Made by a program: the position numbers and the translations under genes
Assembly: GCA_951394045.1 (NCBI GenBank)
Contig: OX595989.1
Location: 992,001 to 1,056,000, forward strand
Source: Nitzschia sp. DOCU1
Taxonomy: Eukaryota; Bacillariophyta; Bacillariophyceae; Bacillariales; Bacillariaceae
Direction: 5' to 3'
Length of the DNA: 64,000 bases
The notes under the pieces: generated by a model
The model's input: the letters and a program-made list of their open reading frames with translations, nothing else
Databases searched by the model: none
What the model was told of the DNA's origin: nothing
In this document: positions 9,244 to 20,570 of the stretch, piece after piece
Position numbering within the stretch: the first letter of the stretch is position 1
How the letters are laid out: each line of letters opens with the position of its first letter

Positions 9244-10405
9244 TTAGTACAATGCAAAAGGTTCCGCATCTGTGAATGGAATGTATTCATCCGGACCGTA
9301 GACTCCATGATAAACTTTCAGGTCCTTCAATGTCACGGTTCCGCCTCGTTTGCCAAACAATGTACTCGTGCCATCTGGAAATCGTTCGTAGTAGCTTCCC
9401 AACTTGCTGCGGGCAACTTTTGGATTCTGGCTGTCCAATGGAATGACAAGCGAATCTGCGCCAAAGGACGGGCCACTTTCTGGCAAATCCTGCTGTGCTA
9501 GACTTGGTCCTCCAACTTTGCGCAGCTTTGTTGGTAGCTCTGACAATCCTCTTTTGTACACAAAAAGAAACGCAGCGATGGACCCTCTCGCCTCCCCATA
9601 TCCTACCCAACCTTTGGGATTATCTACAGGCGCAAAGGCATGTTAGTGTTCCTCGTGTTTCACCATGTCGCCCACCTCTAGGTTGACTGAAGTCACGACT
9701 TACATCCACCGCAAACAAGACCATCCGACGTCGTGCACACAACCAGACCACCGCCTAGCTTGTCAACCTTCCGGTGAAAGGCATCAGCATTCCATCCATC
9801 CTTATTAGCAGAGTAGGTAAGCTTTAGAGCCCGGAACTCTAAGTTGGTGTTCTTCAGTAATGGCCTCAGCGCCGCCATTTCCGCGTTATCTGAAGCAACT
9901 GGCTCGGCAAATTGATCGAGGACTGCTGGATATTGTTCCGGGAACCGCTCTATGCAACGAGAGTCCAGCCCAAAATGAGCAATTTAAACGATCAGAATCC
10001 ATATGGAAGGTATACTCGAAACCATCCAGCATGGTTGCGCGAGGAAAGAAACGAAACAACAGCCTTGAACTCACCCATGCCAAACCGCTTCATACCCATC
10101 GGTGTCTCTTCCTTCTCGCCAAAGAAGAACGAAAATATCTTGTCAACTGGATCATCTGAGGAGGTTGGACTCGTCTCTTCTGTGTTCTCTTTCGATTTCG
10201 ACTTTTCATCTGGGTCATTTGGTTTCAGAAAGTCGAAAAGATACCGACGACTGGTCGTCGTCGTCGTCGTCATTGTAGCAGCGTACCCCACAACAGATCG
10301 GAACTGACTGCCAATAGGGATAAACGCCATAGTCACTTGGAAAAGCACCAGCAAGACGGCGCAAGAAAAGACTGACCCGCTCATTCTTAAATTCAAGTGC
10401 GACAT
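9244..10405 (-). CDS. TLDc-domain protein with plastid/secretory presequence
   Basis: Three exons on the minus strand: 10405-10075, 9949-9704 and 9623-9244, with phase-1 GTGAGT and GTAAGT introns, encode 318 residues. The N-terminus is a signal peptide (VLLVLFQVTMA|FIPIG) with a Phe at the probable cleavage site, then a Thr/Ser/Arg transit-like stretch. The second and third exons make the TLDc domain: LTYSANKDGWNADAFH, GGGLVVCTTSDGLVCGGY, GSIAAFLFVYK and the late GPSFGADSLVI. TLDc proteins elsewhere bind V-ATPase and protect against oxidative damage, usually in the cytosol. The leader would place this one in the plastid or secretory system. Met8 (10384) is an alternative start that still gives the signal peptide. 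Confidence 0.78.
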
Positions 10406-11368
10406 TTTAATTTCGGGTCCTAGGTGAGGCGATGATACTCGTCAGCAAATGATACTGGCACAACAGGGAAAAGCTTGCATTCATAAAAAACTTTTCCGTC
10501 CCAAAATCATATCATGCCCAATCTTACTTACTTTACTGTGTTCGAATCAAATGCGATATCTGTCGCAAGAGTAGAGAAGCGGGGTAGTACCAACACTCTT
10601 ACTTCTGTAGTCGCTTTCGTCCATGTTGGCGGGTGGCTTTCTCTTTTTTTGCTTGAAGGGGGCCGCGATCTTTGCGCGCTTGTGTGGCGCGCCGGCGGGT
10701 CTCATCTATGAATGCAATAGTTTTCATACATTGGCATATTATGTATGTACGTAGCAGTCAATCTATTTCTTGTCCTACGTTTCTTCCCACGGAGTTAATT
10801 AGCCGTAGGACAAACACATGGACGATTCTGATTGGCCCATGGATAAAACGGTCGTTTTATGGGGCAATCGTTCAGGAATCTTAGCACGTGGCGTGTTATG
10901 GAGAACTAATTACCGTCGAGGGTCCCAGGATCTCGTCCAACTTTTCCCACGATTCCTCAATTCTTGTTGAATATGCCCATACAAAAGCATCGTTTCAAAG
11001 CATCTATTAGGCGAGATTTCTTCAACGGACGATCACTTAGAGACGGCATTCGGGCGGGCTTTCGCTTCTCAAGATAATCATACGATGAAATTCCGGAACC
11101 TTTTGGCGTTCAGTACCACGGACAGCGATAGGCCGGAGGAATTGCGAACTTTTGGAGTCCTTTGGGAAGGTCATCCCATCGTTCAAACAAGAAAGGTTTG
11201 GTTTTGTACTGTATGATAGTGTCGACGAGTGCTGTAGGCCTCCTCTCCTTGATGACCCAAGAAAGATATCTCGTAAAGATTTCAAAAGATTGCTATATTC
11301 CATAGTCCGAAGAGTTTGGAGATCCATCAAACCTTTGGCCACTGAACAACGAGTCGATACTCGTGTAA
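10406..11368. other. Intergenic, divergent
   Basis: About 960 bp between the TLDc gene start and the duplicated-domain gene start. No conserved coding segment seen; several short overlapping frames were discounted. Confidence 0.35.
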
Positions 11369-12667
11369 ATGCCGCTTCACAAGACCACAGAAGACAAGCG
11401 ATTGCAGCTGAAGCGACCCCAGGCCGAGATGCAGGATGGCAGCATGAGAGAAGAATCACATTATGATTACCGAGAGCTTTACTCGTTTTCGAAGAAGAGT
11501 GGATCCGGAAGTTCTAGGTCGCTTTCGTCTCACACCACCAATCGATCCTCTGCCACCTGTCCAGTTTCCAATACCACCACAGCCAAGGAAGAAAAGAAGT
11601 TCCAGAAACGCAAGTTCCGGGCATTTGCGAACTGGTTGATGAAGTTTCTCGAGCGAAAAGATCCTCGGGTATTCGGGGCTGCGCAAGAAGTTATTAAAGA
11701 TTGTGAACGACGCAAGGAGAGAGGAGAAGCCGGTTACGAAAGCGTCACGGACAGCTTGAAAAAGCCCCTTCGAGAAGTCGTCGGACGCAGGTACTGGAGG
11801 GAGGCACAATTCCATGTAGATTCGCTTCTATTTGCGGGTGAACCTTCCTTACAGCGGATTCAAGCGTCTTCTAGTGACTCCGATTCGTCACTTGAGAACA
11901 TGAATTTGCCGGCGGTTCAATACTGCGATTCTGGGTTATCGGGCCAGTTTGCCAGACAATCGATCAATCGTCGTCCTCCGCCGCCTCCCCTGATGGAAGT
12001 ATCCCCGTTTGCAATGACTGACGCATGGAATCTTGGCGAAGAAAAGAAGATCCGTCGGGAGCGTTTTTACATGCTGCTACGTGTTCTGATGAAATACCTG
12101 GAAACGAGGGATCACGAGCTCTATCTTAAGGCAAAGGCGGCGATCAATGAATGCGTGGAGCGAAACGATAAGAAGGAAGGTGGTTTTGAAAACCTTTCTA
12201 CAAATATCAAACGAGCTGTCAAGCAAGTTGTAGGAGATACAAACTGGAGGCGAGCAGAATCCTATCTCGCCAAAGGGATTCTGCAACAGGCGATTACGAT
12301 TGAAACCGAAGAGAAAAGATGCCGAAATCAACAAGCCCTGACGGTGATTAGTCAGCCAGTTCCACATGTGTTCCACCAGGAGCCTTATCCAGCCCAGGAA
12401 ACGGTCAATGTCCTAAGCCAGAAGGTGGGCGAGGACGAGGAATCCACGGGGGAAGTACAAGAGTTCTTTGTGAACGTATGCCAGGTGTTTTCGTCTTCAG
12501 CAAAGCGCACCATCGAAGAGCAGACTAACAAGATCTCTACCACGACTGCCAACTTTTGTCTCCCGCTAGCTGATGAAGACATTGACGTCGAGCCAATGTG
12601 CTTCGCTGGTAAGCGAAGACGTTTGCAGGCCTCATCCCTTTTCGCCCCTTACCCCCCGAGACTATAG
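11369..12667 (+). CDS. Protein with an internally duplicated ~78-residue domain
   Basis: A 432-residue single-exon protein with no signal peptide or membrane segment. Two copies of the same domain lie at about residues 76-154 and 226-305. Matching positions include FxxFLERKDPR versus YLETRDHEL, IKDCERRKE versus INECVERND, EAGYESVTDSLKKPLREVVG versus a GGFENL...KQVVG run, and YWREAQ versus NWRRAE. Each copy is all-helical and ends in a W-R-A/E helix. Ser/Asn-rich linkers and a C-terminal basic patch (GKRRRLQ) that could be a nuclear signal surround them. I do not know a name for this domain; a nuclear role is inference. Met21 is an alternative start. Confidence 0.65.
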   Translation: MPLHKTTEDKRLQLKRPQAEMQDGSMREESHYDYRELYSFSKKSGSGSSRSLSSHTTNRSSATCPVSNTTTAKEEKKFQKRKFRAFANWLMKFLERKDPRVFGAAQEVIKDCERRKERGEAGYESVTDSLKKPLREVVGRRYWREAQFHVDSLLFAGEPSLQRIQASSSDSDSSLENMNLPAVQYCDSGLSGQFARQSINRRPPPPPLMEVSPFAMTDAWNLGEEKKIRRERFYMLLRVLMKYLETRDHELYLKAKAAINECVERNDKKEGGFENLSTNIKRAVKQVVGDTNWRRAESYLAKGILQQAITIETEEKRCRNQQALTVISQPVPHVFHQEPYPAQETVNVLSQKVGEDEESTGEVQEFFVNVCQVFSSSAKRTIEEQTNKISTTTANFCLPLADEDIDVEPMCFAGKRRRLQASSLFAPYPPRL

Positions 12668-13196
12668 TGTTTCGCATTATTTTTGAAATAAGATGGTAGT
12701 TAAAGCTAACAAGAAATACTGGTAGTCCTGGGCAACTCAATCGGCAATCGTAATAAGTGTGTGCTACCATTATTTATGTTCAGACATAGGGAATGAATTG
12801 CCACGACAAGAGACTTATATGTTTGGTCCCAACCCAAATCCCTGTGATACTTTAGCTGCTGCAGTGCAGTATTTATGTGGCGCTGCGGCCGCTGCATAAG
12901 TCATTCATTCATCGCGAAGAAACAGTTATTTTAATACAGTTCCATGAAAGCGCGGAATGAAAAACCGAGATATGCCCGATTGCGCCGGTTTTATTGCTTC
13001 TTTGTTGCGGAGCTTGGTGCCGCCAGTTCTTTGGGCCTCGAACGATAGCAAACCTCGAGAACCCATTGCAGCATCTATCATTTGTGATCCCCTACCCTGC
13101 AACACTTTGTTGAGTCGATCGTCTGACAATCCAACCTTCGTCATAGAGCCGACGTATCTGTGGATCGACGATTGGATGCGATAGACAACCTTTACG
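12668..13196. other. Intergenic region
   Basis: About 530 bp with no accepted gene; it contains the promoter of the gene at 13197. Antisense frames over the start of that gene were rejected as shadows. Confidence 0.35.
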
Positions 13197-14946
13197 ATGA
13201 ATGAAAGTGCAGTTTCGGAGGCCCAACATGATGACGCCAAATCTTCGGGCGGGGTTTGGTGGAACTCTAGCGGCATGTCGGCTGAAGCACCTCAGCCAAA
13301 TCCATGCGGTAGCCATTTCATGGGGATCATTAGCGGCCATAAACGATCCTCTGAGCCAAAAGAAGATGATATGGCGTCTCTGATTGCGAAAGAGCTCAAT
13401 CAGCTTAGTCTCAAAGAACGATCACATTTGTACGAAGAACTTCATGGTGTTGCTTCGACGCCAAGGGACAACGAAACCCCCGAAAGAATAAAGGAATTAT
13501 CGGAGCAGCTTTTGCAAGAAGTGAAGCGCATAAGAGAACGTTCAGCCTTTGACAAGGCAATGTTTCTGTCGCCAAGTTACGTGAGCGATCCGGATTTTCT
13601 CGCGATGTTTCTCCGAACTGACGATTACAATCTGAAGTTGGCTGCGAGACGACTCGTGCGGCATTTTCATCACAAGCTAGAACTTTGGGGAGAGGCAAGG
13701 CTAGGAAGGCCCATTGTATACGATGACTTGGATGACGACGATAAAGAGGCGATGCTGGCTGGGCGGATACAAATTCTGAAAAATCGAAGAGACATGGCTG
13801 GGCGGATAGTTCTCTACGCGGCGGAAGGTGAATCTCGGTATAAGAAACCCGTGAATCAGGTAAGCTCTTTTAAGGGGAGGGGGATATTGTCCTGTCATGC
13901 CATCGATACCTGCTTACCACACGATTTTCTAGATTCGGGCTTCTTGGTATCTTTTTATGAGATACATAGCCACCGACTTGGATGGTCAGCTCAAGGGCGT
14001 GGTAATGGTCCGTTATGCGGTAGAAGCAAGTCTCTTTGATCCTCGGGACGCCGAGTTTAAGCGACAATGTGCATGGATGCCAGGTGCCGTTCCCTTGAAA
14101 GTGATGGCCTATCATTTTTGCTATAACGATGCTACGGCTTTGCCCGCCATGGCTCTAACCCAAATGATGATGGGAATGGCATGGCGAATTCGTTTCAGGG
14201 CTCACTATGGTACGCATTCCTTTTCTGTACATCCGCTCAATAACTGGCGTAGCTCACTCTTCTGTTTCTTTAATTTAATCTCACCAGGTTCCTACCTTGA
14301 ATGTCTATACTCTTTAATGACATTCGGTATTCCAAAGGAAATAATACCGGTTCATAGCGTCGATGGACGTCCGATGGTAGAAGAATTTCTGGCTGACCAC
14401 GAGAAACATGTTCAAAACGAACGAGCCAGTGTGCTGAATGAAACAGGTAGAATTCTGCTTCCACGGGAAAACGATGTCCTTCTTGGTCGAGGCAGGCCGT
14501 ATCAGGAATTTCCTGGCAATCGACGCCTTGCGGATATTATTTTTGAACGAAAAGATGAATACAAAGATTCGGGGAAACTGCACAAAACAGAGCTCACGAA
14601 CACGATACTGACGCAGATCAAGGCCTATGGTGGTCGATTCCTGAAGAAGTCCGATGACGGAGACTATTGGGTGGTGGTTACCGATGAAGTCGCCCGAGAA
14701 AAAGGTGAGACAGGTCATACTTATGTACACCCCCGGTTCCAATCGCTTGCTTATATGCTGTTGCCTGCCTATGTAGTGAGTCATGGCTTTCGGACCAAGA
14801 CGAAAAAGCAGGACGAATCGTCTGCTGTTGTGTCCTTATTTGGTTTGGCGGATCCACCTCCAGAATTGCGCTCTTCTGAAGATTCCAACACTGAAATAAG
14901 CGCTTCTGGAAGACCCAAAAAGGCCAGAATCGTTGAAGCAGTGTGA
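13197..14946 (+). CDS. CRAL-TRIO-like plus DUF6824 fusion protein
   Basis: Three exons, 13197-13859, 13933-14209 and 14288-14946, encode 532 residues. Intron 1 (73 nt, phase 0) is GTAAGC...TTCTAG, and intron 2 (78 nt, phase 1) is GTACGC...CACCAG. Residues about 115-345 resemble a CRAL-TRIO lipid-binding fold: FLRTDDYNLKLAARRLVRHF, an acidic DDLDDDD loop, a DMAGRIV strand, SWYLFMRYIATD, the AYHFCYND and IRFRAHYGSYLECLYSL segments, and a terminal IPKEIIPV. Residues about 374-463 are a DUF6824 module (DVLLGRGRPYQEFPGN, then HKTELTN and YWVVV), which is frequent in diatoms and may bind nucleic acid or protein. The C-terminus is Ser/Lys-rich. A lipid-sensing regulator is a possible reading but not shown. 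Confidence 0.8.
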
Positions 14947-15826
14947 TGAATTGTGGAAAATGATGGAAGATTTTGTATTCGGGTTGAATGGTAGTAGTCA
15001 GCGCCCGACACCTAGCACTTGTTTGATTGGACCACCCTTCGATGATCCCGATTTTCACTTGTTCTGTTTTCTGATTTCGATGAGAAGAGTGCTGCACCAT
15101 CTCCCACGGTACCTGCAATGGAACTTTTGGGGGGTATATTGTCACTCCTTCGAAGGCGAGCTGTGACGTCCCGATAAGTCACCCTGTTCGCTCGTCGGGA
15201 GTCAAGCATAGGATTCTGCCGTTGTGAGGGAGAAACCATTCCATCCAGGCTGGGGTAAAATTCTGCGGATTGAGGTTCTACTGCGCGAGCGATAACGCTC
15301 CCACGTAAACCGACCTCCGTTGAAACAGCAATTGCAGGAAACTGTAGGCCATCAATAGGACGATAGGTAGGCCGTCTGATGGCGTAGTCCGAATACCTGG
15401 TACTGAACATAATCATATTTCCGATAGTATAGTTCTACTGCTACAAGTGCTTCTACCTACGACCTTCCTTCCTGTTGACTGTTATAGATAGTATAGTAAA
15501 AGAAGCGTAGAGTATGTCGTCGTAGTCAAGTACGACTATTTTACGGATGGAGAGAAGAGAAATGGTGCTACCGGTAGTTGCAAACGACCAATTCGATCCA
15601 AAAGCATCGAAATCTACGTAACGCACACGCCCATACTCTCGTCAACAGCATCACTGGTATCCTCACACATACTCTCATCGCAGAGCAGCATTCTTCACTT
15701 TCGAGCTTCGGTACAAGAAAACCCATTTCAATTTGAAGTCGTCTGGCTTACAAAAGCCACCCCACTTACATCAGGCACTTAGAGAGAGCATTGGTATATT
15801 TGGGTTGAATAGCGCACATTTTTACA
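14947..15826. other. Intergenic region
   Basis: About 880 bp. A 134-codon minus-strand frame (15012-15416) has no recognisable domain and was not accepted. A TGACGT motif occurs at 15164-15169. Nothing else seen. Confidence 0.35.
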
Positions 15827-16351
15827 ATGGACAAGCCGGAGAGGAGTGAGGAGTCAACAGAAAGAGGTCGGCCCCGCTCAAACGGAGAAAAGAAGGCATC
15901 GAAGTCGGGGGGCGGCGATGAAGATCACCGTAAATTAAAGCGAAAGAAGAAAAGGAAGTCTTCCAGCAGGAGAAAAGAGGATGATCTTGATACTGGGGAG
16001 GATAGTGATTCATCCGAATCTTCCAGTCGAAGCAGCGTCAGCAGCAAAGATCGCAGAAAACGCAAGCGCGACAAGAAGAAAAAACACAAGAAACATGAAA
16101 AGTCAAAGCGACGCAATTATGGCGATAGCGATGATTCATCTTCCGAAGACGAGAGGCGGCAGCGGAAACGGAGAAAGAAAAAGAAAAAGCGAAAAAGCCA
16201 TGGTGACAGTGATGATGACGAGCCGACAGTGAGGAGAAGTGTCATTACAGGCAAGAAGTTGAAACTTCATGTGGAGAAGACCAAGGAAGACTTAGCTCAA
16301 GAAGAGGCGAGGAAGAATCTGCTGCAGTTTATGAACTCGTCCTACAAATAG
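15827..16351 (+). CDS. Lys/Ser-rich nuclear-type protein
   Basis: A 174-residue protein made almost entirely of basic Lys/Arg runs alternating with Ser/Asp clusters (RKKKRKSSSRR, GEDSDSSESSSRSSVSS, KKKKHKKHEKSKRR, GDSDDSSSEDE). A less biased C-terminus (ITGKKLKLHVEKTKEDLAQ, then ARKNLLQFMNSSY) probably holds the conserved function. The composition, with many casein-kinase-II-like sites and nuclear signals, suggests a nuclear or nucleolar protein in splicing or ribosome assembly. I do not recognise the family. Its stop codon lies only 22 nt from that of the convergent LST8 gene, so the two transcripts must overlap. Confidence 0.68.
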   Translation: MDKPERSEESTERGRPRSNGEKKASKSGGGDEDHRKLKRKKKRKSSSRRKEDDLDTGEDSDSSESSSRSSVSSKDRRKRKRDKKKKHKKHEKSKRRNYGDSDDSSSEDERRQRKRRKKKKKRKSHGDSDDDEPTVRRSVITGKKLKLHVEKTKEDLAQEEARKNLLQFMNSSYK

Positions 16352-16373
16352 TTCAAGCTTTTCTCTCTAGCTA

Positions 16374-17369
16374 CTAGACACTACTGTCGTTTAGAGCTAC
16401 GCATGTCACCGCGCTTTGATGCCCGTGGTACTGACGCACTACCTCTCCGCTCCTCAAGTTCCATAACCGTGCTGTTGCATCACTGGAAGCTGTCACCAAA
16501 TAACTAGAATCAGCGCAGAATGCGGCGTCCCATACCCACTTGGAATGGTCGTGCAGATTTTGCGAGAGCTCCCAAGTGGAAGTATCCCAAAGTTTCGCCG
16601 TGCCATCAGATCCTGTTGTACACAGATGTCTACCGTCTGGTGCAAGCACAGCATGGAGACAAAATGATCCCACTTTCGGGTGCGCTCGAAACTTTGTCAA
16701 AGGCGCCCCTTCGTAATCAGTTGTTGCTGGATTCCATACGTAAACAGTCCCGTGGTTGCTGACTGCCACCATGGTTCGAGCATCTTCCGTAATATCCACA
16801 GCTTGAATTGCCGTCTGTATTAAGCAACCACCAGTTTGACCAGCACCTGGTTGTAGTTGATATAATAGCCCCTGACTCTTGCCATGCGATGGGCTGCTCG
16901 TGTGGCTGCCGCTGTAACTTCCAGATCCACTCAGATCCCAAACTTTGACTTTTCCGTCCGCATCTCCAGATATAATCTCGTCTCGATCTACCCTCAATGC
17001 AACAGAACGCACAGGCGCTTTGGCATCGAAGCTTCTCGAATAAGTAGGATTTCTTAAGTCCCATAATTTGATCGTCCCATCTTCGGATCCGCTGTAAAGA
17101 TACCGTCCATCGCGTTGGAATCCAAAAGAAGTGACACTTGATGTATGGCCTTCCAATGTCAAGACAGGTTGCTGGTGCTCATCATTGGCGATTTCATAGA
17201 GGCGAATATGAGGATTTCCACCGGCAGCCAGGAACTGCTTGTCGGGTGTAATTTCCAGTTTGTTGACTTGGCTGTCAGGATACTTGAGAACCCGACTGCA
17301 TATCCCGCTTGGTGCTTCCCAAAACCTTATTTTATGATCATATCCAGCTGTAGCAAGAATAACCGACAT
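16374..17369 (-). CDS. LST8: LST8/GbetaL WD40 subunit of TOR complexes
   Basis: A 331-residue single-exon WD40 protein that is nearly all propeller. It opens with [16 protein letters not shown] and continues with [59 protein letters not shown] and HPKVGSFC, closing with [14 protein letters not shown] and [13 protein letters not shown]. This repeat order and the start are characteristic of LST8, the constitutive subunit that stabilises the kinase domain of TORC1 and TORC2. Length is close to that of yeast and animal LST8. It is convergent with the KS-rich gene and divergent from PNPase. Confidence 0.93.
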   Translation of the reverse strand: MSVILATAGYDHKIRFWEAPSGICSRVLKYPDSQVNKLEITPDKQFLAAGGNPHIRLYEIANDEHQQPVLTLEGHTSSVTSFGFQRDGRYLYSGSEDGTIKLWDLRNPTYSRSFDAKAPVRSVALRVDRDEIISGDADGKVKVWDLSGSGSYSGSHTSSPSHGKSQGLLYQLQPGAGQTGGCLIQTAIQAVDITEDARTMVAVSNHGTVYVWNPATTDYEGAPLTKFRAHPKVGSFCLHAVLAPDGRHLCTTGSDGTAKLWDTSTWELSQNLHDHSKWVWDAAFCADSSYLVTASSDATARLWNLRSGEVVRQYHGHQSAVTCVALNDSSV

Positions 17370-17900
17370 TTTAGATAGTTCAAGGTTGCGGGGAGATGCT
17401 GCAACCTATTGACCATGATACCATCGTCGGTAAATGGAAAAGGTGTGGATTCGACCGTGGGCCTCTTTTGATCCTGCTTCCATGGAGACGCCAGCGTGCC
17501 GACGGTTATTTTGGCGGGAAATCAATGGTCAGGTGAGTCAAATTCGTTCGAATCACGAATGCGTCCCGTGGGGGCAAGTACGCACTTTTCTTTTCATGAT
17601 TTTTTCTGTGGTCGGCATCACAGGCTTCACTATCGACCATCACCTCCTCTGCGTCATGCCGAGGGAACACCGCATAGATCATTTTCATTTCGAAAAGCAG
17701 ATTAATCCATTTATATTTGTTGATTGGGAAGAACTTTTGCCGCTTTCTGCTGCCAGCTGAGTCCAAGGAGGAAACGAAATTTTGTTTATCGTGCAATTCT
17801 GTCCCCGTCCAAAATTTCGACGAAGAGACCATCGGCAGACGAATTGAGTTGAATAAACAGATCGAATTTGCATCTACAAGAGCATTACGCGAGAGTGACA
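17370..17900. other. Divergent promoter region (LST8 / PNPase)
   Basis: About 530 bp. The PNPase frame is open back to a TTG at 17868 but no earlier ATG exists. A short frame at 17434-17760 was not accepted. Nothing else recognised. Confidence 0.35.
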
Positions 17901-20525
17901 ATGATGACGCCAACATCAAATTCATTGGTTATCTGCCTGATATGCCTGACTCTACCCGTTTGTCACGGCTTTGTGCAACAAACCAACAAGGCGTTCGGCA
18001 TCTTTCCTCCATCGAAAGCTCAGCTTCAGCCGACGGCTCTCAAGCTGTCGTACTTTTCTATTGATGTTTCGAACTCTGGTCCTGGAGGTGCTCCGGTGCA
18101 CACCCTTACAATCGATTCGTTGCCCGGAGACCATATTGTCGACGAAGATGGAATGACTCAACCCATTGTTCTACAGACTGGAAAGATTGGAAGACAGGCA
18201 GCAGGGGCGGTCACATTGACGCGAGGAGAGACCGTCCTTTATGCGACAGCAGCAAGAGACGAAGAGCCAAAAGCTGGGCTAGACTTTTTGCCATTGAGCG
18301 TGGAACATCAAGAACGTTTCAGTTCCGTCGGTCAAACTTCGGGGGGATACAACAAACGGGATGGGCGACCGGCCGAACATGAAGTTTTGACATGTCGTTT
18401 GATTGACCGACCACTCCGCCCTCTGATTGCTGATGGATGGAGACACGAGACGCAGCTCTTGTCTTGGGTTCTAAGCTACGATGGGCTTCGTTCATGTGAC
18501 CCATTGGCAATCATCGCCTCGGCTACAGCTTTGTTTCTTAGTGATATTCCACTCTACAAGCCTGTGGCGGCTGCAATGGTCGGATATGATACCGAAAACG
18601 ACAAATTCCTTTTGTACCCTACACATGCTGAAATGAAGAATTCTACACTTCAACTTATTGTAGCTGGTACGAAGGACGCGGTATTGATGATTGAGGGCGC
18701 CGCCAACTTCCTACCTGAATCTACGATGGTTCGTGCTGTCACTTTTGGTCATGAGGCCATCAAGGCCATTTGCGAGGCAGTAGAAGAGCTAGGCAAAGTT
18801 ATGAGCGTGGAAAAGAAAACAGACACTCTCGTTTTGCCACCCGAAGGACTTCAAGAACGAGTGGACGCGCTCATGGCTGCTAAGGTCGACAAGATGTATG
18901 AAGGTGGAGGTACCAAGACAACCCAGGGGCCCATAATGAAGGCTTTGAAGGAAGAACTGAAGGAGACTCTCAAAGAGCAGGATGGTGAGGATGCGGACTA
19001 TACAAGCAACGATATTAGTGATGCATTCAAAGACCTCTTGTGCCGTCGCATGTTTGCACGGGCGCAGGCGACTGGAAAGCGCTGCGATGGTCGTGGTCTC
19101 GAAGAAATTCGAGATCTCACCATGGAAACTGGATTCCTTCCCCGCACTCATGGCTCCGCTATCTTTACTCGCGGACAGACCCAAGTTGTTGCCACGGCTA
19201 CCCTGGGTGATTCTAGTATGAGACAGAAGATTGACAAGCTTGACGGTCTCGAAGAGAAAAGGTTTTACCTGCAATATTCCTTCCCACCCAGCTGTGTCGG
19301 CGAGACTGGTCGTGTGGGTACACCCGGTCGGCGTGAAATTGGACACGGTAATCTTGCGGAACGGTAAGTCTGCAGTCACGCGAATGGGTATGATCAATAT
19401 CTCCAGTTATTCATAACGCATGTATTCGAATTCAGAGCCCTTGTTCCAGGTCTGCCTTCGGAGAAAGAATTCCCATACACTATTCGAGTTGAGTCGCTTG
19501 TAACGGAATCGCATGGCTCATCATCCATGGCCAGTGTTTGCGGTGGATGTCTTGCGCTAATGGACGCTGGAGTACCCGTCAAGAGCCCTATTGCCGGTAT
19601 CGCCATGGGTATGCTCTTGGGTGACAAAGCGGGAGTATCCGACGATAATGCCATCATCGTATCTGACATATTGGGAACGGAAGATGCTTTGGGAACTATG
19701 GATTTCAAAGTAGCCGGAGACCGCAACGGTATTACTACCTTTCAACTGGACATCAAGTGTGAAGGACTCTCCCTCGCAACTATGGAGCGCGCTTTGGAAC
19801 AAGCAAGAAAGGGGAGACTGCATATTTTGGATGCCATGGACAAGGTTCTGGCGAGCCCACGAGAAGAGCTCCCGTCAACTGTACCCAAGCTTGCAACGTT
19901 TTCCGTATCCCCGGATAGCATTGGGAAGATTATTGGTCCAGGTGGCAAACAAATTCGAGCCATCATCGAGGACTTTAGTTTAGAGAACATGGACGTGGAC
20001 GACGATGGTAACGTTCAACTATCTTCGTTTTCAGTGGAAAAACTTGCAGAAGCGGAAGATTTTGTCAAGCTTTTGGTTGGTGGTGGTGGTCCCAAGGGCC
20101 GCGGCAAGAGAGAAGAGCGTCCGCAGTACGTTGGACCAGAGCCAGTGGAAGGCGAAGTCTACAAAGGAAAGATTACGGGTGTTCATGCATTTGGGGTTTT
20201 CTTGGAGTTCATGCCAGGGGCCGAAGATGGTTCCACTCCCGGTTTGGAGGGTCTTTGCCACGTCTCGGAACTTGCAACAGAACGAATTCGCAACTGCGAA
20301 GGGTTCGTGAAGAGTTTGAACGTTGAGGAATTGGATGTAGTTTATCTAGGGATCAACAATGCTGGCAAACGACAGCTGAGTCGGAAGGCTTTCTTGGAGG
20401 GAAAGACTGGTGCGAATGCTCCAATCAAAACGAAGCAGTCCAGTGACCCTCCTCCGCCACCACCTGCCATGTCAGACGACGAGCTCGATGTGATCGCCAA
20501 AGCAATAGAGGGCATTCAAGACTAA
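17901..20525 (+). CDS. PNP: Plastid polyribonucleotide nucleotidyltransferase (PNPase)
   Basis: Two exons, 17901-19363 and 19436-20525, joined in phase 2 over a 72-nt GTAAGT...TTCAG intron, encode 850 residues. The enzyme degrades RNA 3' to 5' by phosphorolysis and can add tails. Residues 1-25 are a signal peptide ending CHG|FVQQ, the plastid import motif. Two RNase PH cores follow (first with ETVLYATAA and RPLRPLIADGWRHE, second with FTRGQTQVVATATLGDS, GHGNLAERALVPGLPSE and the SSSMASVCGGCLALMDAGVP catalytic run). They are separated by an all-helical linker. A KH domain (IGKIIGPGGKQIRAI, about 640-700) and an S1 domain (about 722-800) complete the usual order. The C-terminus is proline-rich. 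The start is the first ATG. Confidence 0.94.
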
Positions 20526-20570
20526 TAGTAGATCAACCAAAGTCGCTATTGGGGTTTTATTATAAAGGTT

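Noticed and set aside
15012..15416. 134-codon minus-strand frame
   Set aside because: No domain, no conserved-looking segment, no clear promoter or intron support.
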